Source of the DNA: Gemmatimonadota bacterium
GTDB lineage: Bacteria; Latescibacterota; UBA2968; UBA8231
Direction: 5' to 3'
NCBI GenBank assembly: GCA_009840005.1
Contig: VXOR01000109.1
Span: 9,059-66,125, forward strand
Length of the DNA: 57,067 nucleotides
Shown here: in pieces, positions 50,690 to 57,067 of the stretch
How the letters are laid out: every line of letters begins with the position of its first letter
How positions within the stretch are numbered: position 1 is the first letter of the stretch
Notes under the pieces: generated by a model
What the model saw: only the letters and a program-made list of their open reading frames with translations
Database searches by the model: none
What the model was told of the DNA's origin: nothing
Position numbers and translations under genes: made by a program

Positions 50690-51710
50690 TTCCCGGCGTC
50701 GGCGCGTCTTCCCGCAACAGTCCTTCCGCCTTCAGCTCGGCCCAGAGATCCGTTGGTATTTCGTGCTGAAACCACTGGGCGTTGGTCTCGATGTGCGCCG
50801 GTGTTTGCGCTCCTGGGATAATCGCCGCGACGAGGGGGTTCCCGAGCGGGAACTGCATGGCGGCGGCGGGCAAGGGTACGTCGTGTCGCTGGCAGACGGC
50901 TTGGATGCGGCGGGTCTTTGCGAGGATTTCGGGCGAGGCGGTGTCATAGGCGTAGCGGGCACCTTCGACTGGGCCGGAGGCGAGGATGCCGGAGGCGAAG
51001 ACCGAGCCGATGACGATGCGCACGTCGCGCTCCTCACAGAGCGGGAATTCCTCGTCGAGGGAGTCTTGGTCCAAGAGCGTATAGGGCATGGCGACGATGC
51101 AGAAGTCGAGGTCGGCCGCGTCGAGCAGGCGCGGCATGGCCCCCATGCGGTTGAGGCCCGCGCCGACGGCCTTGATCAGCCCTTGGGAGCGCAGCTCGTC
51201 GAGGGCGCGCCAGCCGCTGGTGATTAGGTGGTTGAGGTGGGCGGAGAAGCGCTGCTCGCTGTCGTGGAAAAAGCTGTCGAGGTCGTGGATTAGGAGCAGG
51301 TCAATGGAGTTGAGGCCCAGCCGCTGCAGGCTATCTTCCCACGAGCGCATGATGCCTTCGTACCCGTAGTCGAAGCGAAAGTCAAAGGGCAAGCCGCCGA
51401 TCCAGAAACCCTTCTCGAAAGAATCGAGATCGCGGGTCGCCGTGAGCACTCGGCCGACCTTGGTCGAGAGGACGAAGTCCTTGCGCTGCTGCTGGCGGAG
51501 AAAGTAGCCGAGGCGGTGTTCGCTTTTGCCGTAACCGTAGAACGGGGCGGTGTCGTAGTAGCGGATGCCAGCGTCCCAGGCCGCTTGTAGGGTGTCTTGG
51601 GCTTGGGTTTCGCTGACCGGATCGAAAAGCTCACCCAAAGGGGCACCGCCAAAGCCGAGTGTGCTTAGCTCGACGCCGGTGCGCAAAGCGCGCGTGGGGA
51701 TAGTGGACAT
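50682..51710 (-). CDS. Aldo/keto reductase (D-threo-aldose dehydrogenase-like)
   Basis: A 342-residue aldo/keto reductase. Seen: LSTLGFGGAPLGELF at the N-terminus, catalytic Asp and Tyr in YYDTAPFYGYGKSEHRLG, Lys in LSTKVGRVL, His in LLLIHDLDSF, and IIPGAQTPAHIE near the end. The pattern resembles the L-fucose/D-threo-aldose 1-dehydrogenase subgroup, so a sugar substrate is plausible. GGAAG precedes the ATG. The stop codon lies within the end of the palindromic element, implying that insertion reshaped the C-terminus. Confidence 0.88.
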   Translation of the reverse strand: MSTIPTRALRTGVELSTLGFGGAPLGELFDPVSETQAQDTLQAAWDAGIRYYDTAPFYGYGKSEHRLGYFLRQQQRKDFVLSTKVGRVLTATRDLDSFEKGFWIGGLPFDFRFDYGYEGIMRSWEDSLQRLGLNSIDLLLIHDLDSFFHDSEQRFSAHLNHLITSGWRALDELRSQGLIKAVGAGLNRMGAMPRLLDAADLDFCIVAMPYTLLDQDSLDEEFPLCEERDVRIVIGSVFASGILASGPVEGARYAYDTASPEILAKTRRIQAVCQRHDVPLPAAAMQFPLGNPLVAAIIPGAQTPAHIETNAQWFQHEIPTDLWAELKAEGLLREDAPTPGRN

Positions 51711-51766
51711 AGGGTACTTCCTTTCGTTTGCAGGTTGCTACCGTTATATCTTTGCACCGGTCGTGG

Positions 51767-51786
51767 CTCCGACCATGCGGTCGGAG
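51767..51786. repeat. Short hairpin CTCCGACC-ATGC-GGTCGGAG
   Basis: A perfect 8-bp stem with an ATGC loop upstream of the aldo/keto reductase; the same core as at 31710. Confidence 0.7.
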
Positions 51787-51871
51787 GGAGAAGCGTTGTC
51801 GTGTCCGTTGGGTAACGATGAAACGATTGGAGGATAAAGCATTGCAGAGGCTGGCCAGACGATATTCCAGT

Positions 51872-52135
51872 TTAGTTTGTCGTAACCGAGTCACGTATGC
51901 GCTCGACTAAAAGGACATTGACTAAGGTTTCAACCGACACGCCTTGTGCCTGGGCATTCTGCATGAGTTTTTCCGCTATCTCAGGAAGAATAGCAACGCG
52001 AATCGCTCGCTTGTGAGGCGTATCAAAGCGAAACCATTCCCCATCGTCTTCCATGAAATCAGCGGTATCTAGATTGTCCCAAAAATCGGCTTCCTCTTCA
52101 CGGTTTTTGAATTCAGGGACCTGTAATTTTTTCAT
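51872..52135 (-). CDS. BrnA/CopG-like antitoxin
   Basis: An 87-residue antitoxin with the acidic N-terminal toxin-binding part (VPEFKNREEEADFWDNLDTADFMED) and a ribbon-helix-helix-like C-terminal half (KRAIRVAILPEIAEKLMQNAQAQGVSVETLVNVLL). AGGAGG lies before the ATG, inside the end of the toxin frame. Its toxin partner is frameshifted, so this may be an orphan antitoxin able to neutralise related toxins. Confidence 0.8.
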   Translation of the reverse strand: MKKLQVPEFKNREEEADFWDNLDTADFMEDDGEWFRFDTPHKRAIRVAILPEIAEKLMQNAQAQGVSVETLVNVLLVERIRDSVTTN

Positions 52136-52393
52136 TTTCTTAGCCTCCTAAAGTTTCGTTTCTCACGATCAGTCATACTCCGGGCAGTTATAGGCTCATA
52201 GACAGTGCCTTTGATATGCTCTAATACAACAAGTACCGCCCGTCTGCCCATAAAGACGATAGCGGTTATGCCCTTGACGACGAGCTAAGTGAAATGGGTC
52301 TTCGCAAACTTCCCAGACTTCATCTGGTTCCACATCGTGTCGAGCAATATGTTCAATTCGATAATCGTCCCAATCCAATCTGCTGATGAACAT
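52132..52393 (-). pseudogene. BrnT-like toxin gene with a frameshift
   Basis: The first frame gives LDWDDYRIEHIARHDVEPDEVWEV and RYRLYGQTGG, a good BrnT-like N-terminal half, then runs to a premature stop at 52196. The next frame from about 52230 continues as AVLVVLEHIKGTVYEPITARSMTDREKRNFRRLRK and ends in TGA overlapping the antitoxin ATG, exactly as expected for an intact toxin. A one-base insertion or two-base deletion within the GGGCGG stretch explains both. It may be real inactivation or a sequencing error. Confidence 0.85.
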
Positions 52394-52434
52394 GTTTCTC
52401 CCGAACCAACTTTTATGCTATCTGATTTCGCTAA

Positions 52435-53616
52435 CTAGAAGCGGCCGTGATGCGATTCGGCTGGCGCTTGGTACTCCACCTTGAGGTGGGGAGTTTCGAG
52501 CAGCTTGTGGCCCTCCACTTTGGAGGTCAGGCAGCTTTCGAGCGCGCCGCTGACGATTAGGGTGCGCTCGGCGGGAAAGGGAGCTTGGCCGGTCTCGATC
52601 ATTTCCCAGATCTTGGCCACCAGACAGGCCGAGTACGTGACGTTGGGTGTGGGCGGCAAGAAAAATTGGGTCGAGATGGGATCGTCTTCGCCAGCTATCT
52701 TGCAGGCGAAGCAGTAGTCGCGGATGGCGCCGTTGAGCATCAGGAGGGTCGTCTTGAGGCCGTCGTTGTGCTCGATGAAGTACGCGGCTGGCTCTTTGAC
52801 GAGTTGGGGCAACTCGCCGTTGCCGAGCAGGTCTTGGGTGCGGCCGTCCTCGTCGGTCTTGCCGCAAGGAGAGTCGCTGCGCGAGAGGGCGGAGTCGAGC
52901 AATTTTAGCGAATAGCGGCCGTCCTCACCCGCCTTCCACACATCGTCTCCTTCGATCAATTGCACGGATTTGACGCCGGTCTCGCCGCCGGAGCGGCGCT
53001 CGATCATGCACTGCATGGCCTCTAGCGCGTGGTAATCCATGGGATCGGAGCCGCCGACGCCGACCATCAGCGCCTCTTCGATTTGGCAGCCCAAGGGTAG
53101 CTCGACATCGGGCAGACGCCAAGTGACCGGCAGCGAGGAACCGGCTAAAATCGGGAAGCCGAGCCGGTAGCCGTCGGCGACCATTTCTTGCGCTTTGTCA
53201 AAGCTGTAGGAAAGGTGCTTGTCGTTGTAGATGGGCGCGGTGCGGCCGTCTTCTTCAAAGACCTCGACGCATTCTTTGAAGAACTCGTAGCGCGGGTACA
53301 GAACTTGTCCTTTGTCGTTTCTGGGGTACTCGCCGTGCTCGCCGATGATCAGCACTGCGTCGCAGGCTAGCTCATCGCCGCCGCAGCGTAGGGCCTCGGC
53401 GATAGTGGGGTACACGGCAAAGCCGAATTCGTGCGCTCGGTCTTGGCTTTGGTCGCCTTCGGGCTGCTGATCGACGTAGAGCGAGACGATTTTGCAGTCG
53501 GGACGGTGCCAGCGGCCGCCGTAGGGATAGCCGACTACGAAACGGTCGGCAAAGTGCTGGGCGTGCGAGAGGTAGCGATAGATGGTAGCGATGACGGCAA
53601 TGCGTTTGGTGGCCAT
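52435..53616 (-). CDS. Conserved protein of unknown function, paralogue 1
   Basis: About 393 residues, no signal peptide, probably cytoplasmic. It and the upstream gene product share an order of motifs seen in conserved proteins of unassigned function: an N-terminal Rossmann-like IAVIATIYRYLSHAQHFADRF, SLYVDQQPEGDQSQ, AVLIIGEHGEYP, IYNDKHLSY, LAGSSLPVTWR, and RRSGGETGVKSVQ. The conserved Asp, His, Glu and Asn in these motifs could form an active site. The ATG at 53616 gives the family-like N-terminus; the frame extends to a TTG at 53676 overlapping the upstream gene. No function proposed. Confidence 0.75.
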   Translation of the reverse strand: MATKRIAVIATIYRYLSHAQHFADRFVVGYPYGGRWHRPDCKIVSLYVDQQPEGDQSQDRAHEFGFAVYPTIAEALRCGGDELACDAVLIIGEHGEYPRNDKGQVLYPRYEFFKECVEVFEEDGRTAPIYNDKHLSYSFDKAQEMVADGYRLGFPILAGSSLPVTWRLPDVELPLGCQIEEALMVGVGGSDPMDYHALEAMQCMIERRSGGETGVKSVQLIEGDDVWKAGEDGRYSLKLLDSALSRSDSPCGKTDEDGRTQDLLGNGELPQLVKEPAAYFIEHNDGLKTTLLMLNGAIRDYCFACKIAGEDDPISTQFFLPPTPNVTYSACLVAKIWEMIETGQAPFPAERTLIVSGALESCLTSKVEGHKLLETPHLKVEYQAPAESHHGRF

Positions 53617-53663
53617 GGGCGACGAAAGCTCCGGGGAAAGAGGCGAGGGGGCCTTAAGAGAAA

Positions 53664-54857
53664 CTAGGTCCTCCAAAAAGTGGATTCTTCGGTGGCTTGG
53701 TAGGCGATGTTTAGATGGGGCGTCTCGACCTGGATTTGGTCTTGCTGAAGGCTATCGACGCCGGCGATGACCAAGCCCGAGGTGAGTAGAGTGCGTTCGA
53801 CTGGATAGGTGGCTTTGCCGGTCAGGAACATCTGCTCGATGTTGTTGACCAGCGGGCTGAAGAAATTGGCCAGCGTGGTGCGGGCCGGGGGCATGGGCAA
53901 GTACATCTGGGTCGAGAGCGGCTCGTCCTGTCCCGTGAGCCGAGCGGCGAAGTTAAAATCCTGAACTAGCCCGTTCATCAGCATCATGGTCGAGAGGAGG
54001 CCGTCGGCGTGCTCGTACTGGTAGGCGACGGGGCTCTCGACTAGGTGCTTGAGTTCGTCGATGGTGGGGAAGGGGTTGTTGAACCCAGGTCGTGCCGGAG
54101 TGAGCGTGTGGCTGCGGCAGAGGCAGGCTTCAAAAAGCTCGCGCGACCACGCGCCCTCGGCGTGCGCTTGCCAGAAGGCATCGTCGCGGTAGGCTCGGAG
54201 CCATTTGACGCCCGTCTCGCCGCCCTTTCTGCGCTCGACCATGCACTGCAAGGTCTCCAAGCCGTGGAAGTCGTAGCTATCGACGCCGCCATAGCAGACG
54301 CAGACCGCTTCTTCGACCTCGGCATTGAGGGGCATGTCGAGCGAGGGGGTGCGCCAAGTAACGGGCAGCGAGGAACCGGCCATAAAGGCGAAATCGAGCT
54401 CTTGCGAAATATCGTACATCTCTTGGCACCAGTCCCAATTCCAAGAGAGATGCTTGTCGTTGAATATGGGCGCGCTCTTGCCGGTCGTGCGATAGACCGA
54501 GGCGATCTGTTTGAAAAGCTCGTAGCGCGGGTAGAGATGCTGGCCCTTTTCATTGTGCTCGTAGGTGCCGTGCTCGGCGATGAGTAGGACACCATCAACG
54601 GCCAAATCGGCCCCGCCCAGCGTCAGGGCGTCGGCCACGGTGGGGTAGATCGCCATGTGAGGGAAACGGGTCGCCCGATCTTGGCTTAGATCGCCTTCGG
54701 GACGCTGATCCACGTACAGCGAGACCAGATCCATGGGCGGGCGGTGGTGTCGGCTGTTCCAGCCGTAGCCTTCGAGGAAGCGGTCGCAGATGTGCTGGGC
54801 GTGGGAGTACTTGCGGTACTCGGTGACGATACCGGCGATTTTGGGGCGGTCGGCCAT
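53664..54857 (-). CDS. Conserved protein of unknown function, paralogue 2
   Basis: A 397-residue paralogue of the downstream protein, with the same motifs: IAGIVTEYRKYSHAQHICDRFL, SLYVDQRPEGDLSQ, GVLLIAEHGTYEHN, IFNDKHLSWNWDW, MAGSSLPVTWR and RRKGGETGVKWL. The middle and C-terminal thirds differ more. ATG start with weak upstream purines. The two genes are 47 bp apart and surely arose by tandem duplication, presumably acting on related substrates. Divergent from the BNR gene. Confidence 0.78.
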   Translation of the reverse strand: MADRPKIAGIVTEYRKYSHAQHICDRFLEGYGWNSRHHRPPMDLVSLYVDQRPEGDLSQDRATRFPHMAIYPTVADALTLGGADLAVDGVLLIAEHGTYEHNEKGQHLYPRYELFKQIASVYRTTGKSAPIFNDKHLSWNWDWCQEMYDISQELDFAFMAGSSLPVTWRTPSLDMPLNAEVEEAVCVCYGGVDSYDFHGLETLQCMVERRKGGETGVKWLRAYRDDAFWQAHAEGAWSRELFEACLCRSHTLTPARPGFNNPFPTIDELKHLVESPVAYQYEHADGLLSTMMLMNGLVQDFNFAARLTGQDEPLSTQMYLPMPPARTTLANFFSPLVNNIEQMFLTGKATYPVERTLLTSGLVIAGVDSLQQDQIQVETPHLNIAYQATEESTFWRT

Positions 54858-55004
54858 GATGTTGGTCCCTCGACAGAAGGCGGTTAGCTAGCGGATTTGG
54901 AGAGGGAAGGTAGGAGAAGGGAGTTGGGGGGGCAAGCCACCATCCGGCGGCAATCCAGTCGTATCGTATATTGTCGTGCATTCACCCAAAACCGAGAGGC
55001 AACC

Positions 55005-56252
55005 ATGCAGACGATCACTGTATCGCGCAATGACGAGATTTACGAGGCTTTTGCCGATGTGGCCCAAGCGGCCGACGGCACCTTGGTATGCACGTACCGC
55101 GAGAGCATGGGACACAGCTCGCGCCCCTTTTCTCGCATAATCGTGCGCCGCAGCTTTGACCGCGGCCTGACTTGGAGTCCGCGCCAAGTGGTGGTGGCGC
55201 GCACTGAGGAAGAGACCGCCCAAGGGCTGGGGCGGCTCAACTGCTCGCGCATCGCCGCCTGTCGCGACGGAACTTTGCTACTCATCGTTGACTTGCTGCT
55301 CAAGGATACCTTTGAAGAATACTTGGAACCGGGCGTCTGCATGAACCTCCTGTTGCGCAGCCACGACAATGGAGCCACGTGGGAGGGGCCGGAGGAGACC
55401 GGCATGACCGAGGGCATTGTCCCTTCCATCAAGGAACTGTCCAACGGCGACCTGATCGTCGGCCTCACCGAACAGTGGCCCGGCCAGCGGGGGACCGAGG
55501 ATTTCGTCGAAGTGCAGACGTGCTATCTGTCAGCTGACCGGGGACGGACTTGGGAAGGTCCTTTCAAGGTGCCCGACCCCGAAGGTGCGCCCTGCACCGG
55601 GGGGCCTTGGCGCTTGAACGAGGGGGATTTTGCCGAAATGGACGACGGCACCCTAGTGCTCTACATGCGCGAGGACGGCGAGGGCCTGAGCGGCTGGAAG
55701 AGCTTTTCCGGCGATAGTGGCCGGACGTGGTCGGTGCCGGTGCGCACGCACATGATGCGCTGTCTGGGCCGCCCCTCGGTGGGCCGCCTGCGCTCGGGGG
55801 AGGTGGCCATTACCTACCGAGTCGCCTGCGGTCTTGCTACGTCCTTGGGGCTCTACGTGGAGACTGCGGCGGAGGCTTTGCGCGGCTCACCTGCCCGGGC
55901 GGGTGCTTCAGCCGACCCCGAGCAATCCGAGGGCGACACTGAGGCCCGCTTCGCCTTTTTGGACAACGACCGCGCTCTGTCGGCCGACAGCGGCTATTCG
56001 GGCTGGGTGCAACTACCCGATGGGACGCTCTACGTAGTAAATTACATCACCGACGACGCGCCCCGCGCCCACATTCGCGGCTATGTAGTGAGCCGCGAGG
56101 ACTGGTATCTCTTTCCCGAGGGGGCGATCCGCGCCAATCATCCCTTGTCGAAAAATCCCCACTACTACGACAAGGCCCAGCAAATGGCCCTTGAACAGCA
56201 ACGCTGGGTTGACGGCCAAGATTGGTCGCGCCCCGTGCCGACGCAGAAATAG
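55005..56252 (+). CDS. BNR-repeat (sialidase-like) protein
   Basis: A 415-residue beta-propeller of the sialidase/BNR superfamily. Seen: four Asp-box-like motifs, RSFDRGLTWS, RSHDNGATWE, LSADRGRTWE and FSGDSGRTWS, plus RNDEIYEAFADVAQAADGTLVC at the N-terminus. No signal peptide, so probably cytoplasmic; true sialidase activity is uncertain because family members include other hydrolases. The ATG at 55005 follows GAGAGGC. An odd low-complexity insert (SPARAGASADPEQSEGD, about residues 298-314) sits between blades. Confidence 0.82.
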   Translation: MQTITVSRNDEIYEAFADVAQAADGTLVCTYRESMGHSSRPFSRIIVRRSFDRGLTWSPRQVVVARTEEETAQGLGRLNCSRIAACRDGTLLLIVDLLLKDTFEEYLEPGVCMNLLLRSHDNGATWEGPEETGMTEGIVPSIKELSNGDLIVGLTEQWPGQRGTEDFVEVQTCYLSADRGRTWEGPFKVPDPEGAPCTGGPWRLNEGDFAEMDDGTLVLYMREDGEGLSGWKSFSGDSGRTWSVPVRTHMMRCLGRPSVGRLRSGEVAITYRVACGLATSLGLYVETAAEALRGSPARAGASADPEQSEGDTEARFAFLDNDRALSADSGYSGWVQLPDGTLYVVNYITDDAPRAHIRGYVVSREDWYLFPEGAIRANHPLSKNPHYYDKAQQMALEQQRWVDGQDWSRPVPTQK

Positions 56253-56273
56253 GGTAGTGCATCCGTTTGGAAT

Positions 56274-56457
56274 TTAGGGTGCGAGCTGGACGTATTCCTT
56301 TAGCTGTTGCTCATACGAGGCGATGGCCTTTCCAGTGCTTGGATGCCACCTACCGATTCCCAAGTGTAACTTGTGCGAGAACAAAAAAATTGTAGTCGCC
56401 GGGATAGTTGGCTTGCCCGTTGTCCACAGTATCTAAGATTTGTCCTTGAGCGGTCAT
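56274..56457 (-). pseudogene. Small frameshifted gene, about 60 residues when joined
   Basis: The first frame (56457 to 56350) gives MTAQGQILDTVDNGQANYPG and then DYNFFVLAQVTLG before a stop; the next frame continues IGRWHPSTGKAIASYEQQL and KEYVQLAP to a TAA at 56274. Both halves read like natural protein, unlike the competing frame, so a one-base shift near 56357 probably broke one gene. No family recognised. Divergent from the small gene at 56533. Confidence 0.4.
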
Positions 56458-56532
56458 CAATATGCCTACTTGACAACTGTTCAGGAGGCATTATTGTACT
56501 AACTGTAACTGGTTCCTTCGGGGGAAGTAACC

Positions 56533-56679
56533 ATTCCTAAGCTCAAGCTCAAGTATCCCACGGACTTTAACGCTCGTATGCACTCGCTGGTTGACAAGTC
56601 AATTAGCCACTTTGAACAGCGACAGCAATATCCCAAGGAAGCCGTAGAATCCAAACCCAACACGACAAAGGAGGTCTAA
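56533..56679 (+). CDS. Possible small gene, 48 residues, non-standard start
   Basis: An open frame IPKLKLKYPTDFNARMHSLV followed by DKSISHFEQRQQYPKEAVES, charged and protein-like. GGGGGAAG lies seven bases before an ATT codon at 56533, a possible rare start; the first ATG (56578) has no Shine-Dalgarno. Its end contains the AAAGGAGG of the next gene, so the two would be coupled. Function unknown. Confidence 0.4.
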   Translation: MPKLKLKYPTDFNARMHSLVDKSISHFEQRQQYPKEAVESKPNTTKEV

Positions 56680-56680
56680 G

Positions 56681-56863
56681 TTGGCTGACGTAACCATTGA
56701 GAAGGTAGATGGAACTCAATGTACGATTGACTCGGAAAGTGTGGTTCGTACGAATTCTTCAGATCTGGAACACACGACCATAACGTACCTAGATAATGGA
56801 TCAGAGAAGAGCATAACCGCCAAAACGGCGACGTTGCCCGACGAAATACTAAATCTGAGATAG
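56681..56863 (+). CDS. Small protein of unknown function, 60 residues
   Basis: Starts at TTG, one base after the previous frame's stop, with a strong AAAGGAGG at good spacing. The product (ADVTIEKVDGTQCTIDSESV, then TITYLDNGSEKSITAKTA) is acidic, rich in Thr and Ser, and looks like an all-beta small domain. A strong terminator follows 28 bp later, supporting a real, well-transcribed gene. No family recognised. Confidence 0.62.
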   Translation: MADVTIEKVDGTQCTIDSESVVRTNSSDLEHTTITYLDNGSEKSITAKTATLPDEILNLR

Positions 56864-56890
56864 TAGATATTCCCTTTTCATAACCACCAA

Positions 56891-56934
56891 AGAAGCGGCC
56901 CGACTCCTCAAAAGAGTCGGGCCGCTTCTTTTCG
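56891..56934 (+). terminator. Strong rho-independent terminator
   Basis: Stem AGAAGCGGCCCGACTC (56891-56906) pairs perfectly with 56914-56929, with a 7-nt loop CTCAAAA and a following TTTT. It ends the small-gene transcript. Confidence 0.93.
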
Positions 56935-57067
56935 CATAACCTTACAACTTCTGACGCGTTCATCAAAGCCTCGGTACAACGCCAGCGGTCGCCGCAGGTG
57001 TAGCTGATCACCCTAAGCTCGACTTTATCCAAAAGAGATGACAGCGGTCCAAGAAGCTCCTAGTATA

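Noticed and set aside
56300..56491. Minus-strand 63-codon frame starting MPPEQLSSRH
   Set aside because: Arg/Ser-rich shadow composition; the two neighbouring frames give far more natural sequence.

Overview
The window looks like a high-GC bacterial chromosome segment from an uncultured lineage. It carries five phytanoyl-CoA dioxygenase-like (PhyH) genes, two Gfo/Idh/MocA oxidoreductases, two sugar-phosphate isomerases, a sulfatase relic, a BNR protein and a GH99-like lipoprotein. That mix, with abundant short intergenic palindromes, recalls Latescibacterota or Poribacteria-type genomes, but this taxonomic guess is inference only. Outer-membrane-type genes point to a diderm cell. I found no rRNA, tRNA, CRISPR array, complete insertion sequence or prophage.

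Layout. 1-3.9 kb: a LolCDE/MacB-type ABC operon (permease, ATPase, outer-membrane barrel) and a lipoprotein. 4.3-8.6 kb: a DUF4143-type ATPase, then a sulfotransferase/isomerase/DUF1015 operon. 8.6-14.4 kb: three PhyH genes, an aldo/keto reductase and a Gfo/Idh/MocA gene. 14.5-18.4 kb: an AAA/PD-(D/E)XK gene, a malate/lactate dehydrogenase and an AT-rich, probably acquired nuclease-like gene. 18.5-22.2 kb: cyclase, isomerase, oxidoreductase and SPFH genes. 22.3-26.3 kb: the Hen1-Pnkp RNA-repair operon, followed by nfuA and another PhyH. 28-32.6 kb: a response regulator, a hybrid histidine kinase, a DUF2007 protein and a TPR protein, then a deleted sulfatase. 33.2-34.3 kb: a brnTA toxin-antitoxin pair and an RRM protein. 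34.3-42.5 kb: an ExeM-like nuclease, HAD, PhyH, a GH99-like lipoprotein and a large TPR/beta-propeller protein. 42.7-50.5 kb: a locus of secreted proteins with two sigma-54 promoters next to an unusual sigma-54 activator; a FitAB/VapBC-type pair lies inside it. 50.7-57 kb: an aldo/keto reductase, a second brnTA with a frameshifted toxin, two tandem conserved proteins of unknown function, a BNR protein and a few very small genes.

Two things stand out. First, a 24-bp element (core CTTCGGCGAGCTCAG) lies inside protein-coding genes at about ten places. Seven forward sites share one reading frame, giving a Ser/Ala-rich S-S-(V/A)-E peptide, and the two reverse sites share another. It sits in Hen1, Pnkp, both receiver domains of the hybrid kinase, a TPR protein, an ExeM-like nuclease and both ABC genes; in the permease it is tandemly expanded. 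Its core is shared with large intergenic palindromes here, so it looks like a mobile or amplifying palindromic repeat tolerated as a protein linker. Second, the 42.7-50.5 kb locus has textbook sigma-54 promoters (TGGCAC-N5-TTGCA before a secreted 264-aa protein; GG-N10-GC before two TlpA-like proteins). It adjoins a sigma-54 activator whose sensor is a soluble two-component-type beta-propeller/Y_Y_Y module, giving a plausible, apparently uncharacterised regulon.
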